From the NCBI RefSeq assembly GCF_013410655.1, contig NZ_JACCFP010000001.1:1821501-1885500 (forward strand): a stretch of 64,000 nucleotides of DNA. The letters run 5' to 3'. Numbering within the stretch: the stretch's first letter is position 1; every line of letters starts with the position of its first letter. A model generated the notes under the pieces. The model was given only the letters and a program-made list of their open reading frames with translations. It made no database searches and was not told the origin of the DNA. A program made the translations under genes and the position numbers. Source of the DNA: Nocardioides thalensis. Lineage in GTDB: Bacteria > Actinomycetota > Actinomycetes > Propionibacteriales > Nocardioidaceae. Below are positions 8,362-16,534 of the stretch, one piece after another.

Positions 8362-9036
8362 CTAGGCCTCCGGGTGCGAGCCCGGCGCCAGGATCCGCTC
8401 GAGCTCGTCCTCCGCCTCCGCGGGCACGACGAACAGCAGCTCGTCGCCGGACTCGACCGGCTGCTCGGGCGTCGGCACGTAGACCTGCCCGTCGCGGAGG
8501 ATCGTGACGAGGGCGCAGTTGTCGGGCACCGGGATGAGCCCCGACGGCTTTCCGACGTACGGCGAGTCCGCCGGGAGCGTCATCTCGACCAGGTTGGCGT
8601 TGCCCTGGCGGAACGTGAACAGCCGCACCAGGTCGCCGACGCTGACCGCCTCCTCGACGAGCGCGGACATGATGCGCGGCGTCGACACGTTGACGTCGAC
8701 GCCCCAGGCCTCGGTGAACAGCCACTCGTTGTTGGGGTGGTTGACGCGACCCACGGTGCGCGGCACGCCGAACTCGGTCTTCGCCAGGAGCGCGGTGACC
8801 AGGTTGGCCTTGTCGTCGCCGGTCGCTGCGATGACGACGTCGCACTTGTCGAGCCGCGCCTCCTCGAGGGAGGACATCTCACAGCTGTCGGCGAGCAGCC
8901 ACTCGGCGTCGGGCACCCGCTCGGGCTTGATGGCGGAGGCCTGCTTGTCGATGAGCAGGACCTCGTGGCCGTTCTGGATCAGCTCGCTCGCGATCGAGCG
9001 TCCGACCGCGCCGGCCCCGGCAATCGCGACCCTCAT
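8362..9036 (-). CDS. ceoC: TrkA-family potassium uptake regulatory subunit CeoC
   Basis: A 224-residue protein with an N-terminal RCK/TrkA-N Rossmann domain (MRVAIAGAGAVGRSIASEL; acidic residue at the end of strand 2 in LLIDK), which binds NAD(H) or adenine nucleotides. A C-terminal TrkA-C (RCK-C) domain covers about residues 140-220 (GDLVRLFTFRQGNANLVEM...GDELLFVVPAE). Such cytosolic rings gate or regulate a K+ transporter. The gene lies 1 bp after ceoB, matching the M. tuberculosis ceoB-ceoC pair. The neighbouring KimA-like permease is the obvious partner by inference. Confidence 0.9.
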   Translation of the reverse strand: MRVAIAGAGAVGRSIASELIQNGHEVLLIDKQASAIKPERVPDAEWLLADSCEMSSLEEARLDKCDVVIAATGDDKANLVTALLAKTEFGVPRTVGRVNHPNNEWLFTEAWGVDVNVSTPRIMSALVEEAVSVGDLVRLFTFRQGNANLVEMTLPADSPYVGKPSGLIPVPDNCALVTILRDGQVYVPTPEQPVESGDELLFVVPAEAEDELERILAPGSHPEA

Positions 9037-9037
9037 G

Positions 9038-9700
9038 TCAGTGCTCCTCCGGTCCGCGCTTGAGCACCTCGTAGGCGTGTGCCGAGTTCTCCTCGCGCAC
9101 CACCACGTGGAGCATGTCGCCCTCCTGCATGATGCTGTCGCGGGTCGGCAGCGTGCCCTCGCCGAGCCGGTCGATCCAGGCGACGCGCGCGCGGGCCTGG
9201 TCCTGGTAGGCGCCGACGCTGGACCCGACCCAGACCTCGGGCACCGTGATGTGGTCGAGCCGGATCGTGCCGGACGGGTCGCGGAAGTCGGGCTCGGCGC
9301 CGGCGGGCAGGAGCCGGCGCAGGACCTGGTCGGCGGTCCACTTGACCGTCGCGACCGTGGTGATGCCCAGCCGCTGGTAGACCTCGGCGCGGCCGGGGTC
9401 GTAGATCCGGGCCACGACCTGCTGGATGCCGAACGTCTCGCGCGCGACCCGCGCCGCGATGATGTTGGAGTTGTCGCCGCTCGAGACGGCGGCGAACGCG
9501 TCGGCGCGGCGGATGCCGGCCTTCTCGAGCACCTGCTGGTCGAAGCCCATGCCGGCGACCTTGTCGCCGTTGAACCCCGGGCCGAGGCGCCGGAACGCGT
9601 CGGGGTCGCTGTCGATCACCGCAACGGTGTGGTTGCGGTCCTCGAGCCCCCGGGCCAACGTCGAGCCGACGCGGCCACAACCCATGATCACGACGTGCAC
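9038..9700 (-). CDS. ceoB: TrkA-family potassium uptake regulatory subunit CeoB
   Basis: A 220-residue RCK protein: TrkA-N domain (VHVVIMGCGRVGSTLARGLEDRNHTVAVIDSD, with the nucleotide-binding GxGxxG as GCGRVG) and a TrkA-C domain from about residue 145 (LDHITVPEVWVGSSVG...EGDMLHVVVREENS). It is cytosolic and should pair with CeoC to control K+ flux in response to NAD(H) or nucleotides. The GTG start was chosen because it places the GCGRVG loop at residue 7, as in relatives. Divergent from the KimA-like transporter with 73 bp between, suggesting joint control. Confidence 0.9.
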   Translation of the reverse strand: MHVVIMGCGRVGSTLARGLEDRNHTVAVIDSDPDAFRRLGPGFNGDKVAGMGFDQQVLEKAGIRRADAFAAVSSGDNSNIIAARVARETFGIQQVVARIYDPGRAEVYQRLGITTVATVKWTADQVLRRLLPAGAEPDFRDPSGTIRLDHITVPEVWVGSSVGAYQDQARARVAWIDRLGEGTLPTRDSIMQEGDMLHVVVREENSAHAYEVLKRGPEEH

Positions 9701-9759
9701 GGGGAAGACGCTATAGCAACGATTCACCCCGCGTGCCGCTAGTGCGCAGGGGTGTGCCC

Positions 9760-9765
9760 TAGCCT
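9760..9765 (+). promoter_or_regulatory. Putative -10 box of the KimA-like gene (leaderless)
   Basis: TAGCCT ends 8 nt before the GTG at 9774; this spacing favours that GTG over the in-frame TTG at 9765. Confidence 0.4.
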
Positions 9766-9773
9766 TGCCTGTC

Positions 9774-11816
9774 GTGGGTGTCGGCGACGTCTCCAAACGG
9801 ATCCTGGTCGGCCGCAAGCTCCGCAGTGCTCAGCTGGGGGAGACGCTGCTGCCGAAGCGCATCGCGTTCCCCGTTTTCGCCAGTGACGCGCTCTCCTCCG
9901 TGGCGTACGCGCCCGACGAGATCTTCATCATCCTCGCCCTCGCGGGGGTGACCTACTACTCGTTCTCCCTCTGGGTGGGGCTCGCCGTCGCGGTCGTGAT
10001 GCTGATCGTGGTGGCGTCCTACCGCTACAACGTCCACGCCTACCCGTCCGGCGGCGGGGACTACGAGATCGCCACCGTCAACCTCGGCCCGAGGGCCGGG
10101 GTCACCGTGGCGGCGGCGCTGATCGTCGACTACGTGCTGGTGGTCGCGGTGTCGCTGTCCTCGGCGGCGCAGTACGTCGCCTCGGCGGTCGACGTGCTGG
10201 AGGACCATCGGGTCCTGGTCGCGCTCGTGCTCGTCCTGCTGCTGGCCCTGATGAACCTGCGGGGGGTCCGCGAGTCCGGCACGTCGTTCGCCGTCCCGGC
10301 GTACCTCTTCATGTTCGCGCTCGGTGGCATGTGCGCGTGGGGTCTCGCCCGCCTGATCGTCGGCAACCTTCCCGAGGCGGCCAGCTCGGAGTTCGAGATC
10401 CTCCCCACCGAGGGCTACGACGGGACCATCACGACGCTGGCGCTGGTGTTCCTGGTGGCCCGCGCGTTCTCCTCGGGCTGTGCCGCGCTGACCGGCGTCG
10501 AGGCCATCTCGAACGGAGTCCCCGCCTTCCAGCGGCCCAAGAGCAGGAACGCGGCGACCACGCTCCTGCTGCTCGGACTGATCGCGATCACGCTGATGAT
10601 GAGCGTGGTCTCGTTGGCCCGGGCGATGGACGTCAAGTACGTCGACCCGCACGACATGGACCGCCTGGTGAACCAGGACGGGAGCCCGGTCGGTGCGGAC
10701 TACCACCAGGACACGCTGATCGCGCAGATCGCCCACGGCGTCTTCGACAACTTCCCCCCGGGCTTCTACCTGGTGGTCGTCGCGACCGGCATCATCCTGG
10801 TGCTCGCGTCGAACACGGCGTTCAACGGCTTCCCGGTGCTGGGCTCGATCCTCGCCAAGGACGGGTTCCTTCCGCGTCAGCTCGGCGCCCGGGGCGATCG
10901 GCTCGCCTACAGCAACGGCATCATCATCCTCACCGGCATGGCGATCGCACTGATCGTCGCGTTCGACGCTGAGGTCACCCGCCTCATCCAGCTCTACATC
11001 GTCGGCGTCTTCGTCTCGTTCACGCTGAGCCAGTTCGGCATGGTCAAGCACTGGACGCGGTTGCTGTCGACCGAGCGCGACCCCGTCGAGCGCAAGCGCA
11101 TGCAGCGGGCGCGCGTCGTCAACGGGACCGGGTTCGCGATCACGGGCGCGGTCCTCATCGTGGTGATGCTGACGAAGTTCGTGCAGGGGGCGTGGATCAC
11201 GGTCATCGCCATGGCGGCGTTCATCCTGATCATGGTCTCCATCAAGCGCCACTACGACAACGTCGCGCTCGAGCTCGCGGCCGACGAGCAGGACAAGCTG
11301 CTGCCCACCCGCGTGCACGCGATCGTGCTCGTCTCGAAGCTGCACAAGCCGACGCTGCGCGCGCTCGCCTTCGCCAAGGCCACCCGCCCCAACGCGCTCG
11401 AGGGCGTCTACGTCTCGGTCGACACCGCGGACACCGCCCGGCTCCTGGAGGAGTGGGACGAGCGCAACACCGGCGTGCCGCTCAAGGTCCTGCACTCGCC
11501 CTACCGCGAGGTCGTGCGGCCGATCGTCGAGTACGCGAGCGAGATCCGGCGGGCCAACCCGCGCGGTGTTGTCGCGGTCTACATCCCGGAGTACGTCGTC
11601 GGCCGCTGGTGGGAGCAGCTGCTCCACAACCAGACGGCGCTCCGGCTCAAGGGCCGTCTGCTGTTCACGCCGGGGGTGATGGTCACCTCGGTGCCCTACC
11701 AGCTCCGGTCGTCGCAGGTGGCCCGCGAGCGTGAGGAGCGGGAGGCGCCCTGGATGCGCTCCGGCGACCTCCGCACCGGTCGGGTCGACGGCGACGATCG
11801 TCAGATCACGAAGTGA
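9774..11816 (+). CDS. APC-superfamily permease, KimA/KUP-like potassium transporter
   Basis: A 680-residue protein. The opening SKRILVGRKLRSAQLGE...FASDALSSVAYAPDEI closely follows the pattern of KimA (YdaO) K+/H+ symporters and of Rv2690c. About 12 transmembrane helices occupy residues 30-490; the remaining 190 residues are a soluble C-terminal domain (VHAIVLVSKLHKPTLRALAFAKATRP...) like the cytosolic domain of KimA dimers. Predicted role is high-affinity K+ uptake across the cytoplasmic membrane; an amino-acid substrate cannot be excluded. Divergent ceoB/ceoC encode matching RCK regulatory subunits. The stop overlaps the next start (GTGA). Confidence 0.85.
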   Translation: MGVGDVSKRILVGRKLRSAQLGETLLPKRIAFPVFASDALSSVAYAPDEIFIILALAGVTYYSFSLWVGLAVAVVMLIVVASYRYNVHAYPSGGGDYEIATVNLGPRAGVTVAAALIVDYVLVVAVSLSSAAQYVASAVDVLEDHRVLVALVLVLLLALMNLRGVRESGTSFAVPAYLFMFALGGMCAWGLARLIVGNLPEAASSEFEILPTEGYDGTITTLALVFLVARAFSSGCAALTGVEAISNGVPAFQRPKSRNAATTLLLLGLIAITLMMSVVSLARAMDVKYVDPHDMDRLVNQDGSPVGADYHQDTLIAQIAHGVFDNFPPGFYLVVVATGIILVLASNTAFNGFPVLGSILAKDGFLPRQLGARGDRLAYSNGIIILTGMAIALIVAFDAEVTRLIQLYIVGVFVSFTLSQFGMVKHWTRLLSTERDPVERKRMQRARVVNGTGFAITGAVLIVVMLTKFVQGAWITVIAMAAFILIMVSIKRHYDNVALELAADEQDKLLPTRVHAIVLVSKLHKPTLRALAFAKATRPNALEGVYVSVDTADTARLLEEWDERNTGVPLKVLHSPYREVVRPIVEYASEIRRANPRGVVAVYIPEYVVGRWWEQLLHNQTALRLKGRLLFTPGVMVTSVPYQLRSSQVAREREEREAPWMRSGDLRTGRVDGDDRQITK

Positions 11817-12967
11817 CGCCTCGCTCACGACGCCCGGTCCGGCAGCGGAAGCCGCGCGGCCGCTCGCTGGTCGGGCAGCGGTACGACGTGGTGGTCGGCG
11901 CGGTCGCCCACGGCGGCCACTGCGTCGCCCGCGTCCCCGTGGATCCCTCGCTGGTCGAGGAGGCCGGCCACGGCCGTCACGAGACCCGCGTCGTGTTCGT
12001 GCGGCACGCGCTGCCGGGCGAGCGCGTGACCGTCGAGATCACCGAGGGCACCGAGGGCGACCGGTTCTGGCGGGGCGACGCGGTCGCGGTCCTCGAGCCG
12101 TCCCCGGACCGCGTGACCGCGCCGTGCCCCTTCGCCGGCCCGGGCCTCTGCGGCGGGTGCGACTTCCAGCACGTGGCGCTGCCCGCCCAACGGCGGCTGA
12201 AGGCCGACGTCGTGCGCGAGCAGCTGCGCCGCCTGGCCGGCCTGGACGTCGACGTCGAGGTCGAGGCGGTGCCGGGTGACGACGAGGGTCTGCGTTGGCG
12301 GACGCGGCAGCGCTACGTGTCTCTCCCCGGCGGGGCCCGCGGCATGCGCAAGCACCACTCGCACGAGGTGATCGAGGTCGACGAGTGCCTGCTCGAGGCG
12401 CCGACCGGACCGGTGACCGCGGTGCACGACGTGCAGTTCGACGTCGCCGACGGCGGCTTCTGGCAGGTGCACCCCGGCGCGGCCACCGCCCTCGTCGATG
12501 CGGTGCTCGAGGCGCTCGCTCCGCAGCCGGGGGAGTCGGCGCTCGACCTCTACGCGGGGGTCGGTCTCTTCTCCCGCTTCCTGCGGGACGCCGTCGGCCC
12601 CGACGCCAGGGTGGTCGCGGTCGAGGGGCACGCGGGCGCCGTACGACTGGCGAGGCGGAACGTGCCCGGCGTCGTGACGAGTGCCGGAGACGTCGGCGAC
12701 GTGCTGCGGACGCAGTACGACGAGCCGTTCGACCTCGTCGTGCTCGACCCGCCGCGGGCCGGCGCGAAGCGCGCGGTGGTGGAGCAGGTCGTCGACCGCC
12801 GGCCGCGCGCGGTCGCGTACGTCGCCTGCGACCCGGCCGCCCTGGCGCGCGACGTCGCGATCTTCGCCGAGCACGGCTACCGGCTCACCGGCCTGCGCGC
12901 GTTCGACCTCTTCCCGATGACGCACCACGTCGAGTGCGTGGCCCGGCTGGAGCCGGGCCACGCCTAG
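11813..12967 (+). CDS. TrmA/RlmD-type RNA (uracil-C5) methyltransferase
   Basis: A 384-residue SAM-dependent methyltransferase. It has an N-terminal TRAM domain (about 18-95) and an iron-sulfur-type Cys set (CPFAGPGLCGGC plus DECLL). The catalytic domain has DLYAGVGLF (SAM loop), DPPRAGAK, catalytic Cys339 in YVACDPAALARD and general base Glu374 in FPMTHHVEC. It should methylate a uridine C5 in 23S rRNA or tRNA T-loop; which one is not decidable here. Residues about 44-58 (DPSLVEEAGHGRHET) are an extra segment encoded by a copy of the dispersed repeat, between CVAR and RVVFVRHALPGE, which are nearly adjacent in relatives. Confidence 0.88.
   Translation: MTPRSRRPVRQRKPRGRSLVGQRYDVVVGAVAHGGHCVARVPVDPSLVEEAGHGRHETRVVFVRHALPGERVTVEITEGTEGDRFWRGDAVAVLEPSPDRVTAPCPFAGPGLCGGCDFQHVALPAQRRLKADVVREQLRRLAGLDVDVEVEAVPGDDEGLRWRTRQRYVSLPGGARGMRKHHSHEVIEVDECLLEAPTGPVTAVHDVQFDVADGGFWQVHPGAATALVDAVLEALAPQPGESALDLYAGVGLFSRFLRDAVGPDARVVAVEGHAGAVRLARRNVPGVVTSAGDVGDVLRTQYDEPFDLVVLDPPRAGAKRAVVEQVVDRRPRAVAYVACDPAALARDVAIFAEHGYRLTGLRAFDLFPMTHHVECVARLEPGHA
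11949..11986. repeat. Dispersed GCTGGTCGAGG-type repeat, in-frame coding copy
   Basis: CGCTGGTCGAGG (11949-11960) and AGGCCGGCCACGGCCG (11961-11976) are identical to blocks of the intergenic copy at 5146-5189, which has four extra bases between them; the following TCACGAGACC is a diverged right arm. It is translated in frame as SLVEEAGHGRHET within the TRAM domain of the methyltransferase. Confidence 0.65.
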
Positions 12968-12976
12968 CTCCGACCG

Positions 12977-13552
12977 TCAGCGGACGACCTCGTAGCAGAG
13001 CTTCTGCACGCCGTTGGCGTAGGACTCGCTCTCGACGAGGTCGAGCCGCTGCTTCGGCATCGCCGCGTCGCTCCACGGCCGCTGGCCGCTGCCGAGCACG
13101 ACCGGGAAGACGAGGAAGTGGTAGCGGTCGATGAGGCCGGCCTCCTGCAGGTTGCCCGCGAGGACCGAGCTCGCGTGCACCGAGATCGGGCCGCCGTCGG
13201 TCTCCTTCAGCGCGGCGACGTCGTCGATCGAGCGGAGGATGGTGATGTCGCCCCAGTTGTCGACGAGCTCGTCGTCCTTGAGCGTGGTCGACACGACGTA
13301 CTTCGGCATCGCGTTGTACTTCGGGAACTCCTCGGTCATCGACGGCCACACCGGCGCGAACATCTCGTAGCTGCGGCGGCCGAGCATCAGCGCGGCGGCC
13401 TCCTCCTGCTCGCGGCCCTTGAGCTCGTAGACCTCCGGGACGAAGTCGATGTCCTGGAAGGTCCAGCCGCCGTTGGGGTAGTCGGGGTCCGGGCCGGGAG
13501 CCTGGACGACGCCGTCGAGGGAGATGAAGGCCGTGTAGATCAGGGTGCGCAT
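12977..13552 (-). CDS. Dihydrofolate reductase / RibD C-terminal domain family protein
   Basis: A 191-residue protein starting MRTLIYTAFISLDGVVQAPG, with ALMLGRRSYEMFAPVWP (NADPH-binding loop), KYVVSTTL, ISVHASSVLAGNLQEAGLIDRYHFLVFPVVLGSGQRPW: the complete pattern of the YyaP/YwjB-like RibD_C reductase family. It is a probable NADPH-dependent reductase of unknown substrate. An AAGGAG ribosome site precedes the ATG. It is convergent with the methyltransferase gene (9 bp gap) and divergent from the ABC exporter. It looks like a stand-alone accessory gene. Confidence 0.85.
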   Translation of the reverse strand: MRTLIYTAFISLDGVVQAPGPDPDYPNGGWTFQDIDFVPEVYELKGREQEEAAALMLGRRSYEMFAPVWPSMTEEFPKYNAMPKYVVSTTLKDDELVDNWGDITILRSIDDVAALKETDGGPISVHASSVLAGNLQEAGLIDRYHFLVFPVVLGSGQRPWSDAAMPKQRLDLVESESYANGVQKLCYEVVR

Positions 13553-13664
13553 GGGTTTCTCCTTGGTCGGTGGGCGCTTGCCAACCTCACCACGAACGAG
13601 GCCGGACGGATACGACAGCCCGGCAGGACGAGTCTCGCCTTGCCCTCATGTCGGCTTGAGGTTC

Positions 13665-13670
13665 TACGGT
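13665..13670 (+). promoter_or_regulatory. Putative -10 box of the ABC exporter gene (leaderless)
   Basis: TACGGT ends 7 nt before the ATG at 13678; no clear ribosome site lies between. Confidence 0.45.
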
Positions 13671-13677
13671 CGGCGAC

Positions 13678-15555
13678 ATGAGCATGGAGTCGATCGCCTG
13701 GAGCCAGGTCTACCGCGGGATGCACGCGCCTGACGAGCGACGGGCGTTCAGCGGCCCGACCGCGCGGCGGATCCTGCGCTTCGCGCGCCCGCACCGGCGC
13801 CAGCTCGTCGGGTTCGTCGTGCTGAGCATCGTCACCTCGGGCCTCGCGGTCGCCACCCCGGTCCTGGCCGGCGAGGTCGTCAACGCCATCGTCGCGAGCG
13901 ACCAGCGGGCCGTCGTGACCCGGCTGGCCCTCGCGATCGCTGGCCTCGCGGTGCTCGACGCGGCGCTCGGTCTGCTTGGCCGCTGGCTGTCCTCACGGAT
14001 CGGCGAGGGCCTGATCCTCGATCTGCGCACGGCGGTCTTCGACCACGTGCAGCGGATGCCGGTGGCGTTCTTCAGCCGGACCCGCACCGGTGCGCTGGTG
14101 AGCCGGCTCAACAACGATGTGATCGGTGCCCAGCGCGCGTTCAGCCAGACCCTCTCCGGCGTGGTCGGCAACCTGGTGACCCTGGTGCTCACGCTGGTGG
14201 TGATGCTCGGCATCTCCTGGCAGGTGACGTTGCTCGCGCTCGTGCTGCTGCCGGTCTTCGTGGTGCCCGCGCGGCGGATGGGCCGCCGGCTGGCGGGCAT
14301 CCAGCGCGAGGCCGCCGACCACAACGCGGCGATGGGCAACCAGATGACCGAGCGGTTCTCGGCGCCCGGCGCCACCCTGGTCAAGCTGTTCGGCCGTCCG
14401 GAGGAGGAGTCGGTCCAGTTCGCCGCCCGGGCGGAGCGAGTGGCCGAGATCGGCGTCCGGATCGCGATGGTGCAGACGACGTTCGTCACTGCGTTGACGC
14501 TGGTCTCCGCGCTCGCGGTCGCGGTCGTCTACGGCCTCGGCGGCAGCCTCGCCCTTCAGGGCACGCTCGACGCCGGCGACGTCGTCGCCCTCTCGTTGCT
14601 GCTGACGCGGCTCTACGCACCGCTGACCGCCCTGGCCAGTGCCCGGGTCGAGGTGATGAGCGCGCTCGTGAGCTTCGAGCGGGTCTTCGAGGTGCTCGAC
14701 CTCGAGCCGCTGATCGCCGACCGACCGGACGCCCGGCCGCTGCCCGACGGGCCGGTGTCGGTCGAGTTCGACGACGTCCGGTTCGCCTACCCGTCGGCCG
14801 ACAAGGTCTCGCTCGCATCGCTGGAGGCGGTGGCCACCCTCGACACCCGTGGCGGCGAGGAGGTGCTCCACGGCATCTCGCTGCGCGCCGAGCCGGGACA
14901 GATCGTCGCCCTGGTCGGCTCCTCGGGAGCGGGCAAGTCGACCATCGCGCAGCTGGTGTCGCGGCTCTACGACGTCGACGCCGGCGCTGTCCGCCTGGCC
15001 GGCGTGGACGTGCGCGACCTGACCGCCGCGTCGATCCGCGGCGCGGTCGGGATGGTCACCCAGGACGGGCACCTCTTCCACGACACGATCCGCGGCAACC
15101 TGCTGCTCGCGCGGCCCGAGGCGACCGAGGACGACCTGTGGGAGGCGTTGGCGCGCGCCCGGCTCGCCGACCTGGTGTCCTCGCTGCCCGACGGACTCGA
15201 CACCGTGGTCGGTGAGCGCGGCTACCGGCTGTCCGGCGGCGAGCGGCAGCGGCTCACGATCGCGCGGCTGCTGCTGAAGCAGCCGCGGGTGGTGATCCTC
15301 GACGAGGCGACGGCCTCGCTGGACTCGACGTCCGAGGCGGCGGTGCAGGCGGCGCTCGCGGAGGCGCTCGCCGGCCGTACGGCGCTGGTGATCGCGCACC
15401 GGCTCTCGACCGTCCGCGCGGCCGACCTCATCGTGGTGGTCGAGGACGGCCGGATCGTCGAGCGCGGCACCCACAGCGCCCTGCTCGCAGCGGGCGGCCG
15501 CTACGAGGAGCTCTACCGCACCCAGTTCGCCGAGGACGCCCCCGCGCCCGCCTGA
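13678..15555 (+). CDS. ABC exporter, fused permease and ATPase
   Basis: A 625-residue half-transporter of the type IV (ABCB/MsbA-like) family. Residues about 30-330 form a six-helix transmembrane domain with FFSRTRTGALVSRLNND, the coupling-helix region. Residues 360-620 form the nucleotide-binding domain, with Walker A GSSGAGKS, Q-loop VTQDGHLF, signature RLSGGERQRL, Walker B VVILDEATASLD and H-loop IAHRLSTV, all intact. It should work as a homodimer exporting a hydrophobic compound or lipid; the substrate is unknown. A paired half-gene is absent. It is convergent to a separate ABC-2 operon. Confidence 0.92.
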   Translation: MSMESIAWSQVYRGMHAPDERRAFSGPTARRILRFARPHRRQLVGFVVLSIVTSGLAVATPVLAGEVVNAIVASDQRAVVTRLALAIAGLAVLDAALGLLGRWLSSRIGEGLILDLRTAVFDHVQRMPVAFFSRTRTGALVSRLNNDVIGAQRAFSQTLSGVVGNLVTLVLTLVVMLGISWQVTLLALVLLPVFVVPARRMGRRLAGIQREAADHNAAMGNQMTERFSAPGATLVKLFGRPEEESVQFAARAERVAEIGVRIAMVQTTFVTALTLVSALAVAVVYGLGGSLALQGTLDAGDVVALSLLLTRLYAPLTALASARVEVMSALVSFERVFEVLDLEPLIADRPDARPLPDGPVSVEFDDVRFAYPSADKVSLASLEAVATLDTRGGEEVLHGISLRAEPGQIVALVGSSGAGKSTIAQLVSRLYDVDAGAVRLAGVDVRDLTAASIRGAVGMVTQDGHLFHDTIRGNLLLARPEATEDDLWEALARARLADLVSSLPDGLDTVVGERGYRLSGGERQRLTIARLLLKQPRVVILDEATASLDSTSEAAVQAALAEALAGRTALVIAHRLSTVRAADLIVVVEDGRIVERGTHSALLAAGGRYEELYRTQFAEDAPAPA

Positions 15556-15565
15556 GCCGGCAGCG

Positions 15566-16531
15566 TCAGCGGCGCGCCGCGTAGATCCGGCGTACGACGT
15601 CCTCGATGTCCGGCTCCTCGACGGTGAGGTCGAGCACCTCGGCGTGCTCGGAGACCGCGGCGAGCACCCGAGCGGCGGTGGTGTGCTCGGCGTCGAACGC
15701 GAGCCGCTGCCGGAGGCCGTTGCCCTCCGAGGCGAGGTGCCGGGTGTCGGGGATGCCGGTGAGGTCGCCGGCGGCCTCGGCGAGGTCGACGACCAGCACG
15801 CGCTCGGCGCCAACGGTGCGCGAGAGGCCGATGAGGTCGCCGTCGTAGGCGAGGCGGCCGCGGTCGATCACGAGGATCCGGTCGCACAGCCGCTCGACGT
15901 CGCCCATGTCGTGGGTGGTGAGGAGCAGCGTCGTGCCGTGGGCGCGGCGTTCGGCGACGAGGAACTCGCGCAACCGTTGCTTCGACAGAACGTCGAGGCC
16001 GATCGTCGGCTCGTCGAGGATCACCAGCCGGGGGGAGTGGAGCAGCGCGGCCGCGACCTCGGCACGCATCCGCTGGCCGAGCGAGAGCTGCCGCACCGGC
16101 GTGCCGAGGAACTCCGCCATCTCGAGGCGGTCGACCAGCTCGTCGGTCCGGTCGCGCTCGGCGGCGGCCGAGAGGTCGTGGATCGCGGCGAGGATCCGGA
16201 ACGACTCGCGCACCGGCAGGTCCCACCACAGCTGCGAGCGCTGGCCGAAGACGACCCCCACCTCGCGGGCGAGCCGACGCCGATCGGGCACGGGGCGCAG
16301 TCCGCACGTCGTGACCGTTCCCCGCGTCGGCACCAGGATGCCGGTCAGCATCTTGATCGTGGTCGACTTCCCGGCGCCGTTGGCGCCGATGTAGCCGACC
16401 GCCTCACCGGCGGCGACCCGCACGGTCAGATCCTCGACGGCGGTGACCGTACGCCGGCGCAGCCCGTCGCGCACGCGGAAGTCGCGGCCCAGGCCGCTGG
16501 TCTCGATGATCGGGTCGGTCGGGTCAGCCAT
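15566..16531 (-). CDS. ABC transporter ATPase (COG4586 type)
   Basis: A 321-residue ATPase with Walker A GANGAGKST, Q-loop VVFGQRSQLWWDLP (the WWDLP element marks the COG4586 group), signature RQLSLGQRMRAEVAAAL, Walker B LVILDEPTIGLD and H-loop TTHD, plus a C-terminal 80-residue domain like DUF4162. It energises the two membrane proteins encoded just upstream in the operon. This three-gene set (COG4586-COG3694-COG4587) is an ABC-2-type exporter of unknown substrate. It is the last gene of the operon, 3 bp after its neighbour. Confidence 0.92.
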   Translation of the reverse strand: MADPTDPIIETSGLGRDFRVRDGLRRRTVTAVEDLTVRVAAGEAVGYIGANGAGKSTTIKMLTGILVPTRGTVTTCGLRPVPDRRRLAREVGVVFGQRSQLWWDLPVRESFRILAAIHDLSAAAERDRTDELVDRLEMAEFLGTPVRQLSLGQRMRAEVAAALLHSPRLVILDEPTIGLDVLSKQRLREFLVAERRAHGTTLLLTTHDMGDVERLCDRILVIDRGRLAYDGDLIGLSRTVGAERVLVVDLAEAAGDLTGIPDTRHLASEGNGLRQRLAFDAEHTTAARVLAAVSEHAEVLDLTVEEPDIEDVVRRIYAARR

Positions 16532-16534
16532 GTC

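Noticed and set aside
9759..11828. Long open frame (689 codons) antisense to the KimA-like gene
   Set aside because: Composition is His/Arg/Asp/Gly-rich without any recognisable domain, typical of the reverse frame of a high-GC gene.
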